Positions 1-5,900 of a stretch of 8,749 bases of DNA are shown here, in pieces. The stretch is taken from assembly GCA_021811925.1 (NCBI GenBank), contig JAKAPY010000064.1, forward strand, positions 1 through 8,749, read 5' to 3'. The translations under genes and the position numbers were made by a program. The notes below the pieces were generated by a model that ran no database searches, was not told where the DNA came from, and worked only from the letters and a program-made list of their open reading frames with translations. Every line of letters begins with the position of its first letter. The stretch's first letter is position 1. This stretch comes from Thermoplasmata archaeon. GTDB lineage: Archaea; Thermoplasmatota; Thermoplasmata; Sysuiplasmatales; Sysuiplasmataceae.

Positions 1-658
1 CGAGGTGAAGGTAACGCATCACCTCGGTGAAGCCGAATTTGCTCTTGCCGTTGACCCTTTCGCAGAATGTGTATGGCACCTCTTTTACTGTTTTCACTCT
101 TCCCCTGACGAGTATTTCGAGCAGTACCTTGTAGCTGTTTGACTTGATATCCGCTGGGTCTATCACATCCTTCCTGAAAATGAAATAACCGGAGAGCGGG
201 TCTGCAATCTTCCCCGTCTTTCCGAGCAGCAAATGTGAAATGCCGGTGGCTGTCCTCGAAACAATCCGCCTTGCTAGGCTGAAGCTGCTGCTTCCTCCCT
301 TGACATATCTAGATGCTATGACGACATCCGCCCCCTTCTCCGCCTCTTTCATCATCGTCGGGAGAAATTCGGGTGGATGCTGAAGATCGCAATCCATCAC
401 TGCAACGTATTCGCCTTCGGCAACCGACAGCCCCTCCCTGATGGCGCTAGTTATTCCCATCTTGGATGGCCGTTTCACAATCTTGACATTGCCGTATTTC
501 TCTGCAAGGGTCTGTGCTATCCCGGAGGTGCCGTCAGGACTGTTGTCATCCACAACGATGATCTCGACGTCCATTTTCAGCGCTTCGATCCTTTCCACTA
601 TAATGGGCAGGTTGTCAGCCTCGTTATAGGTCGGGATCTCTATCGATAGCAGAGCCAT
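1..658 (-). CDS. GT2 family polyprenyl/dolichyl-phosphate sugar transferase (DPM1-like), 3' end outside window
   Basis: This is the first 219 codons of a family 2 glycosyltransferase of the dolichol-phosphate mannose synthase type, which moves a sugar from a nucleotide donor to a membrane polyprenyl phosphate for later use on proteins or glycans. I translated it by reading the complement from ATG at 658. Visible motifs are IPTYNE (8-13), the nucleotide-binding VVDDNSPDGT (35-44), the metal-binding D89-C-D91 followed by LQHPPE (92-97), ASRY near 116-119, DPLSGYF in the middle, and a GKSKFGF motif near the edge. No membrane segment appears in the visible part; the cytosolic catalytic domain is nearly complete, but whether C-terminal membrane helices follow cannot be seen. 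A TATA-like box at 683-692 places transcription start only a few bases before ATG; a G-rich stretch (665-671) just upstream could serve as ribosome site if the leader is longer. Mannose as the sugar is not proven. Confidence 0.9.
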   Translation of the reverse strand, partial: MALLSIEIPTYNEADNLPIIVERIEALKMDVEIIVVDDNSPDGTSGIAQTLAEKYGNVKIVKRPSKMGITSAIREGLSVAEGEYVAVMDCDLQHPPEFLPTMMKEAEKGADVVIASRYVKGGSSSFSLARRIVSRTATGISHLLLGKTGKIADPLSGYFIFRKDVIDPADIKSNSYKVLLEILVRGRVKTVKEVPYTFCERVNGKSKFGFTEVMRYLHL

Positions 659-682
659 CAAATGACCCCCTTTAGCATGGAG

Positions 683-692
683 CTATTAAAGC
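683..692 (-). promoter_or_regulatory. TATA box of the glycosyltransferase gene
   Basis: On the minus strand this reads GCTTTAATAG, a good archaeal TATA-type box. Its centre is about 29 bp from the ATG at 658, so the transcript should have a leader of only a few bases or none. A 17-bp palindrome abuts it on the upstream side. Confidence 0.5.
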
Positions 693-695
693 TTG

Positions 696-712
696 CGCCG
701 TGATTCACGGCG
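696..712. promoter_or_regulatory. 17-bp palindrome, candidate operator
   Basis: The sequence CGCCGTGA-T-TCACGGCG has perfect 8-bp arms around one central base. It lies 3 bp upstream of the glycosyltransferase TATA box, over the position where the BRE and TFB contact would be. That position suits a transcription-factor operator. It is GC-rich, has no T-run after it and sits upstream of any transcript start, so a terminator role is unlikely. The binding protein is unknown; the nearby Lrp-type protein is one candidate. Confidence 0.45.
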
Positions 713-948
713 AGGGAGAGGTGCCGGACTTGAAGGGTTTCCGACATCAGCCATTTATCTGTTTTGGCACTTTCGCGTATCGCTGGATGGATGCAGGCAT
801 GAAGAGGAGATGCAACGAAACAGGCCCTGCTTAAGCCCTATACTGAAATGCGGAAGGGCATGTTGCAGCGCCTGGTGCCAGTAAACACTAAGTCGCCATG
901 CTACTCCGTTCACGGCCAGGCAGGCAACCGGTGCTTCCGTGCGGGAAA
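713..948. other. Spacer between Lrp gene and glycosyltransferase promoter, no gene seen
   Basis: No reading frame here on either strand has family-like sequence, a convincing start and an upstream TATA box. The frames that are open on the plus strand are low-quality antisense readings that continue into the Lrp gene. No T-rich terminator follows the Lrp stop codon on the minus strand. An 8-bp palindrome GCTTAAGC occurs near 828-835, probably by chance. Confidence 0.5.
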
Positions 949-1398
949 CTATGTCATCTTTATGAGCGTCAGAGTGTTTACAACGCCAGGGAAGGAACGT
1001 ATTTCGTCGACTTTCCTGTTGAACAGCTCGACGTTGTCCGCCCTCAATTCAGCCGCAAGGTCGAATTCACCGCTTGTCTCGTATGCAGAAACCGCCAGCT
1101 CTTTGAGGCGCCTGCCTACGACCCTCATCTGGTCAAGCTGCGTCTTTATCATGACAAGCCCCGATACATCATTGCTCCTTGTCATGACGGTGAATTTCTC
1201 AATCACTCCATCCTTCACCATCTTGGCGATCCTGGCCCTGACACCGCCTTCCGTCAGGTTCACACGGCGTGCTATCTCCACATTCTTCGTCCTTGCATTT
1301 TCCCTTAGAATTGCGAGTATCTGACTGTCTATCTCATCAACAACGCGAACGACGATTCTGCGCGAAACTCTCTCCTCGACCCCGATGCTAGACATCAT
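949..1398 (-). CDS. Lrp/AsnC (feast/famine) family transcriptional regulator
   Basis: A 149-residue regulator of the Lrp/AsnC family: dimeric or octameric DNA-binding proteins that respond to amino acids or other small effectors. The N-terminal winged helix-turn-helix spans about 21-72, beginning DEIDSQILAIL, with the recognition helix in LTEGGVRARI (48-57). The ligand-binding RAM domain spans about 78-147, with the typical TSGEFDLAAEL (108-118) and FPGVVNTLTL (136-145). Length is usual. It has a 20-residue arginine-rich extension before the HTH. Only ATG starts at 1398 or 1395 are available; the TATA box at 1419-1425 fits a leaderless start at either. The gene is monocistronic as far as can be seen: the glycosyltransferase downstream has its own promoter. 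Its promoter is embedded in an inverted repeat, which suggests autoregulation. The effector and targets are not deducible; lysine-type regulators belong to the same family, but nothing here proves that. Confidence 0.93.
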   Translation of the reverse strand: MMSSIGVEERVSRRIVVRVVDEIDSQILAILRENARTKNVEIARRVNLTEGGVRARIAKMVKDGVIEKFTVMTRSNDVSGLVMIKTQLDQMRVVGRRLKELAVSAYETSGEFDLAAELRADNVELFNRKVDEIRSFPGVVNTLTLIKMT

Positions 1399-1442
1399 TT
1401 GTCAATTACAGGAAAGCGTATTTAACACATTCCTACTGACAA
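1399..1442. promoter_or_regulatory. Composite dyad centred on the Lrp gene TATA box, candidate autoregulatory operator
   Basis: Two nested inverted pairs surround the TATA box: AGGAA (1410-1414) with TTCCT (1430-1434), whose centre is exactly 1422, the TATA centre; and TTGTCA (1399-1404) with TGACAA (1437-1442), centred at 1420.5. Symmetry about the core promoter suits a dimeric or higher-order regulator that blocks TBP, as known for archaeal Lrp proteins that repress their own genes. The arms are short and chance cannot be excluded. Confidence 0.35.
1419..1425 (-). promoter_or_regulatory. TATA box of the Lrp-type gene (leaderless)
   Basis: The minus strand reads TTAAATA, centred at 1422, which is 24 bp from the first base of the ATG at 1398. 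This spacing implies that transcription begins at or next to the start codon. Confidence 0.6.
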
Positions 1443-1444
1443 TT

Positions 1445-1531
1445 CTATCCCTCTGGCATATTTTTCTTCTTCTCTTCTGCATGCCAGAATCCATCCATTT
1501 CAGCATCGGGCATTGAGATGCCTTCGACCAT
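1445..1531 (-). CDS. Possible 28-residue small protein
   Basis: An open frame from ATG at 1531 to TAG at 1445 encodes a hydrophilic peptide beginning MVEGISMPDAEMDGFWHAEE and ending KKKNMPEG, 28 residues. Its composition (Glu, Lys, Met, Asp) resembles real coding sequence more than the antisense frames do. The AT-box at 1581-1589 is nearly symmetric and could drive this strand too, giving a leader of about 28 bases. Against it: no clear ribosome site (only CCGGGG just before the ATG), no recognisable family, and an inverted repeat within the same bases that may be the true reason for conservation. It could instead be a leader or non-coding region. Confidence 0.2.
   Translation of the reverse strand: MVEGISMPDAEMDGFWHAEEKKKNMPEG
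1452..1488. repeat. Inverted repeat with 8-bp arms and 21-base loop
   Basis: TCTGGCAT (1452-1459) and ATGCCAGA (1481-1488) are perfect reverse complements. The loop is almost purely pyrimidine on the plus strand and purine on the minus strand. It lies upstream of the Lrp gene promoter. It may be a regulator-binding pair with arm centres 29 bp apart, roughly three helical turns, or an RNA hairpin in a minus-strand transcript. Confidence 0.4.
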
Positions 1532-1580
1532 TCCCCGGCAGAATTGGCCCGTCCCGCTGCCGATTTTCTGACGATCTCGC

Positions 1581-1589
1581 TTAAATATA
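1581..1589 (+). promoter_or_regulatory. TATA box of the 1611 operon (leaderless)
   Basis: TTAAATATA, centred at 1585, lies 26 bp before the GTG at 1611. This supports both a promoter and the GTG as a leaderless start codon, since the start codon would be at the transcript 5' end. Confidence 0.65.
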
Positions 1590-1610
1590 CACGGTTCAAA
1601 CTCAGGATGT

Positions 1611-2135
1611 GTGACCGCCGCCAGGTCAGCCCGCTTAATCACAAGGACTGCTTTGACAGCGGCAAGCATACTTGTCATCATTTTCCTTCTGTCGGTTGCT
1701 GTCCCTGTTGCACAGGGAAAACTGAGTGCCAACGTGCCCAAATCCGGCGGTTTCACCGAGGCAGCCGGCGGCGGTTTTGTCTACATCAACGGAACAGCGA
1801 ACGTAGACAACGGCGGCCTGTACTCGATATACGGCCTGTCCTATGACGCAGTGATTATAGGAGCCACCGGTCAGGCCCTTTACAACTATACCTCCGGTCT
1901 TCCCGCAGTCCATCCGGGGTCAAAGTCATCGCTCAACCTTTCAATACCCGTCCCTTACCAGGTGATATATGCGCTATATGCCCAGGCGGGGCCGTCTGGG
2001 ACAACAAACGTGACAATTTCGATAACGATTCAGGGACTGTACGCCCTGGGGCTTATGAATTTCAGCATCCACATGGCTCCCTCAGTTTCCATAACGCCGT
2101 CATCTTTTGCTGCCGCGGCACAGCGGGGGCGGTAG
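1611..2135 (+). CDS. Secreted or N-anchored protein with sequon-rich extracytoplasmic domain
   Basis: A 174-residue protein I do not recognise. It starts with arginines (R5, R8, R12), then a hydrophobic segment at about 14-34 ending VAQG, which is a signal peptide or N-terminal anchor with the rest outside the cell. The remainder (about 37-165) is rich in Gly, Ser, Tyr and beta-branched residues and looks like a beta-sandwich; the pattern of a short strand, a NGGLYSIYGLSYDA stretch (67-80), a G84 turn and SIPVPYQV (111-118) recalls LEA14/WHy-type domains, but this is tentative. Five Asn-X-Ser/Thr sequons stand at N60, N92, N109, N133 and N150, compatible with archaeal N-glycosylation. The tail is AAAAQRGR. 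The start is GTG at 1611, chosen because the TATA box lies exactly 26 bp upstream. The next gene begins 3 bases after its TAG, in the same frame. Confidence 0.75.
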   Translation: MTAARSARLITRTALTAASILVIIFLLSVAVPVAQGKLSANVPKSGGFTEAAGGGFVYINGTANVDNGGLYSIYGLSYDAVIIGATGQALYNYTSGLPAVHPGSKSSLNLSIPVPYQVIYALYAQAGPSGTTNVTISITIQGLYALGLMNFSIHMAPSVSITPSSFAAAAQRGR

Positions 2136-2138
2136 CCG

Positions 2139-2591
2139 TTGGCGGGAAGAGCAGCGGTTTCGGCCCAGCACCCTCTCCATACAGGAAGGGCCATAGCGTC
2201 GGCTGCAAAGAGCGCGGTCCTTTTTGTGGCATTGCCTCTTGTCCTCATATATGTCTACCAGCTGATAGCAGCAGGCAACAGCCTGCCCGTAAGCCAGAAT
2301 CTTTCATCGGCCTCGGCGGACATACTCTATATCGGCATCTCCGTAACAGCTGTCTCGGTAATTGCGACCCTCCTTGGAAATGAAAGGTCGTCCGGCCTCT
2401 CCCTGCGTGCGTTGGCACAGTCCCTGGCGGCCCTCTACGCGCTCTATCTTCTCGGCAGGAGGTACTCGTTCATTGTCGATGGACAGGTTTCAGTGGCGTT
2501 CAGCATCTTTCCTCTTGCTGCGGCGACAGCCGTGATCGCAATGCTCAGGATTGTCCCCGCGGTGCTGGAGCACTTTGAAGCAAATGTATGA
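2139..2591 (+). CDS. Four-helix integral membrane protein of unknown function
   Basis: A 150-residue protein with hydrophobic segments at about 25-45, 61-80, 91-106 and 117-143. No catalytic or transporter motif is visible. The start is TTG at 2139; no ATG or GTG lies near, and a G-rich stretch GGGGGCGG (2125-2132) in the end of the previous gene is placed six bases ahead as a ribosome site. The gene follows the previous TAG by one codon in the same frame, so the two are surely co-transcribed and translationally coupled, and their products probably work together at the membrane. Basic residues (R4, R17, K24) before the first helix suggest the N-terminus is cytoplasmic, which argues that this is a separate protein rather than the rest of the upstream one. 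It ends 4 bases from the stop of the convergent zinc-protein gene. Confidence 0.72.
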   Translation: MAGRAAVSAQHPLHTGRAIASAAKSAVLFVALPLVLIYVYQLIAAGNSLPVSQNLSSASADILYIGISVTAVSVIATLLGNERSSGLSLRALAQSLAALYALYLLGRRYSFIVDGQVSVAFSIFPLAAATAVIAMLRIVPAVLEHFEANV

Positions 2592-2595
2592 CCGT

Positions 2596-2844
2596 TCAGA
2601 AAATTCCGGCGGGTTCGGATGGCTTGAGTTTTTTTCTCAGCTCCGAAAAGTCAGTCTCCTCTTCGTAGATGCCTGTGAACATCTGAGTCAGCATGTCCAT
2701 GTCCTTTGCCACTCTGGCATTCCTGCAGATGGCGCATTCGACCCTCTTGTTCAGTTTCTTCTTAGTGGCAACGCTGAGCGCATCAAGGTCGATGTTCGCC
2801 CCGCAATTTTCACAAGCTACTTTGATCATTTCAGGTCCACCCAT
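2596..2844 (-). CDS. Small double-CxxC zinc-ribbon protein
   Basis: An 82-residue protein with C11-x2-C14 and C37-x2-C40, a treble-clef or ribbon-like zinc site, followed by a charged tail (about 41-82) that looks helical. Such small archaeal proteins often act as adaptors or nucleic-acid binders; no specific role is deducible. The ATG at 2844 has GGGAG nine bases upstream. The inner ATG at 2829 (MIKVACENCG) is an alternative, preceded by GGGTGG. No TATA box is evident in the 94 bases before it, so it is probably transcribed together with the large sensor gene upstream on the same strand. Its 3' end meets the membrane-protein operon tail to tail with a 4-base gap, and a plus-strand T-tract lies antisense inside it. 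Confidence 0.75.
   Translation of the reverse strand: MGGPEMIKVACENCGANIDLDALSVATKKKLNKRVECAICRNARVAKDMDMLTQMFTGIYEEETDFSELRKKLKPSEPAGIF
2629..2635 (+). terminator. T7 tract, likely terminator of the 1611-2591 operon
   Basis: Seven consecutive T residues lie 38 bases after the stop codon of the membrane-protein gene, on its coding strand, flanked by a weak GAG/CTC pair. Archaeal RNA polymerase terminates at T-rich non-template tracts without needing a hairpin. The tract is inside the convergent zinc-protein gene, where it is read as lysine codons, so the two transcripts would overlap at their 3' ends. Confidence 0.45.
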
Positions 2845-2918
2845 TCAAACGCACTCCCAGCTCCCCTCTCCTCCCGTATCCGTCAACCAATTCCCGCCAT
2901 TCAAAACCGGAGGCAATC

Positions 2919-2940
2919 ACAGTAATGGGATACTGTTTTT
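2919..2940 (+). terminator. Hairpin plus T5 between zinc-protein and sensor genes
   Basis: ACAGTA (2919-2924), loop ATGGGA, TACTGT (2931-2936) form a 6-bp stem that runs directly into a run of five T residues on the plus strand (2936-2940). This has the form of an intrinsic terminator for plus-strand RNA and stands just before the 3' end of the sensor gene, so it could stop antisense transcription into that gene. On the minus strand the same hairpin starts two bases after the sensor stop codon but lacks a T-run, so it might instead shape or process the sensor mRNA end. Confidence 0.35.
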
Positions 2941-5900
2941 AACCGTTTGCATCGATGTTTGACGAATCTTCTTTGCCTTCGCCAAACTCTTCAATTCCGT
3001 GGTTCATGTATCTCTTCTTCATGTCGCTGGTGTCGAACTCCTCAAACATCTTGCTTATCATTGCAAGATCCTTCTGATCGAATGTGAGCCTGTTGATCGC
3101 GGCCAATACGACGGCGCCCGAATCAACAACCTTCTGCATCACGTTCTCAAGCATCGCGATGACCCTGATCATATTGTTGTTTGCAAGCAGATATTCCAAA
3201 CCGTCAATGAATATGACCGCATTCTGGTGCTTCTCAAGAAACGAAATGATTGCGCTCGTGATCAGGGACAGCTTGGACGGGTCGAGATTGTTGTTTCCCA
3301 CAACCTGCGTCAGCCACCGCAGGTCCGAATTGACCAGCTTGTATTTCTCTGTCAGCCTCGACGGGTGGTCCCTGCTGATCACGAGCGCATCAAACCCCGC
3401 GGAGATAAGGTCCTGGAGTGTGGCAAACGCCACCGATGGCTTGTCCTCCGAGACAGTATAGCTGAATCCGCGCCTGATCGCGAAGCGGAGGTTCCGTATC
3501 TCCGCATGCCTTTCCGGCGTCTGTGATTTCTCGCCCTCCTTTTCCGTTCCCTGCCTGAGTGTGCCCTCGTCCCTTGTGAAAAGAAGCGTGCCCTTTCTCC
3601 TTCCGTGATCGTTTATCGGCTTTCCAAGCACTGAAATTCTCTTCAATGCGCCGTCCACGCCGAATGTGTATGCACCCTCGAACTTCTCGCCCTTCTTGAC
3701 AGAGTCCATGAAATCAATGACCTGCAGCGAATCTGTATCGCTCAGGAGATCGACGAGCTTCTGCTGCGAGGTGACCTGTGAGATTGAAAACATTCTTCTT
3801 GCCTCGCCGTTCGCAAACGAGACATTGCCCTCGTTGTCAAGCCTGATTACACCGCCTTCGATCCCGTCAAGCAGCTCCGCAAGCTCCGTTTTCCTCAGCT
3901 CGGCCCTGTTCTTCATCATCTTCTCCTGCTTGAGTGCCTCTGTTGTTTTCATCGAGCCAATTATGTTTGAACCGAGGCGCTCCAGCATCCATGCATCGTT
4001 TTCGTTGAATCCACCGCTGGTTAGTTTGTTGAACAGCAGGACAAAGACGGAAGGGAGGTCAGAAGACTTTGGCGTGATGGGGGAAATCATCAGGTTTGTG
4101 ATTGAACCGGGCATGTCGTTCTCGGGCCCAATTTCCAATCCGCTCATGTCATTCATTATAATCTCTTCGCCCTTTTCCACCGACTTCACCGCCAGCCTTT
4201 CAATGGCGTCGGGGATTCTTGCGTCATAGTAGCCTCCCCACTCTATGCTGGAGGAGTTCATGAACCCGACAAGCGAATATTCGGCCCCTATCAGATGGCC
4301 TGCGGCCGAAGAAATTGAATCAAGCATCCGGCCGAAGTCCGCCTGCCTTATGATGCTTCTTGCCATCTCGTCTATCAGGTTGAGCAGTCCCGTCCTCTGT
4401 CTCTCCTGGTTGAGCGCCGTGAGCTGCCTTGCCCTCGAAGAGAGCGCCTTGAGCAGCTCGGCCAGCTGCATATCCGCGGTCGAAAGATCTGACTCTTCCT
4501 CAAACGCGGTAATAACGACATAGTCCACCCCGTCCATGGTGGATACGCGGCCGACAAGCAGGGGCTTTGAAAAAAGTGAGCTGAAAGGGACGTCTCCTGA
4601 CTCGCTTCCCAACCTTACGACCTTCTTGTGCGCATCCAGTGAGCTAAGGAGTTTCCCTGCCTGGCTCATGATCATCCTCGGTGGAGGCTCGGGCGTTCCG
4701 TTGTATGCAGTGAATGAAGCCCTGTCGAATGATGAAGCGGAGTAGTTTGCCAGGTAGATTGAAACCGATGAAGCAACCACAAGTTCACCTATGATGGGCA
4801 CAACTTTCTCGAAGAGCCTGCCGAGATCCGTCTCGGCATACACTACATCCTTGAAGTACGAAACCTTCTTTGTCCTGAGCAGCTCTTCGCTGTCGGATTT
4901 CCTGTCATGCATTTTCAGATGCTTCAGCTCAAAGAAATGGAGCAGCCTCTGCAGAAGGTATCCCCTGAAGAGCTGCTTCGACTTTGCCTGCTGGTAGCCG
5001 ATGCCGACAAAGAGAGACTCGCATCCAGGAACGCTTTCCTCATGGTAAAGCACCAGGTAAGGGCGTATGCTCTCGATCTCGTGCCTTGCAATGTTCCTGT
5101 CCATCCCCAGGCCCAACTTGTCGCATGCGTCCTCAACCTTGTATCCGTCGTCCAGGACGTATATGTTATTTGCAAGATGAATCGACTCCCTTTTCAGTGC
5201 ATCCACTTCCTCGTCCGTGACTTCCTTCTTTATCGCGCTCCTGGTTGTCGGCCGCTGTGCAATGCTCCTGAATTCCTTGTTTCCATCCAGCTTTATGAAA
5301 AGTGAACCTGATTCGCAGGCAGCAACCTCGGTGCATTTTCTAAGGAAGTGGACAGGGAGCGTTTCCTGCCTTTCCTCGGCAAGGGCCGAAATAAATTCAT
5401 CCGCTATCTGACCGGTGAGTGTGGACTCTGATTCCTTCTCCCCCACAACTTTTCTCATGTCTGCTGCTGCGTTCGCCCTCTCCATGACCGTGGAGAGCTG
5501 CCTTGATATGATCGAGGCAACCTCAAGATCCTCGGCGGAGAATCCCTTCTTTCCCGACCTGTGTAGTGTGATTACACCGATGTCCTCCTTTATGCTCTTG
5601 ATCGGGATGACAAGTATTGCCTCGGGCTCGCCAGAGCCTCCGGGCATGTTTATTGTCCTGAGATCCGACTGTGCGTCATTGATGAGTTCGGGCATGTCGT
5701 TTGATATTGCCTTGCCGACTATGCCCTCCCCTACGGGAACTGCGAAGGAAAGCATCTCCTCCGCAAACAGTCCCCTGGATGTAACTGGTATGAGCGTGGT
5801 CCTTGTTTCATTGAGCGCATAGAAAACGGATATTGTTGAAGGAATGGCCGACTCGACGAACGACAGTGATTCTTCGGCTATCTTCGCCGGGTCTGACTGC

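Noticed and set aside
726..760. A stretch resembling the anticodon arm of a tRNA (CCGGACTTGAAG).
   Set aside because: The opposite arm does not pair to a 5-bp stem, and no acceptor stem, D-arm or T-arm sequence is found in the flanking bases.
2133..2135. TAG as a pyrrolysine codon joining the two membrane ORFs.
   Set aside because: No pyrrolysine machinery is visible, a ribosome site and a start codon follow at once, and the charge pattern before the next helix favours a separate cytoplasmic N-terminus. Kept only as a question in the findings.
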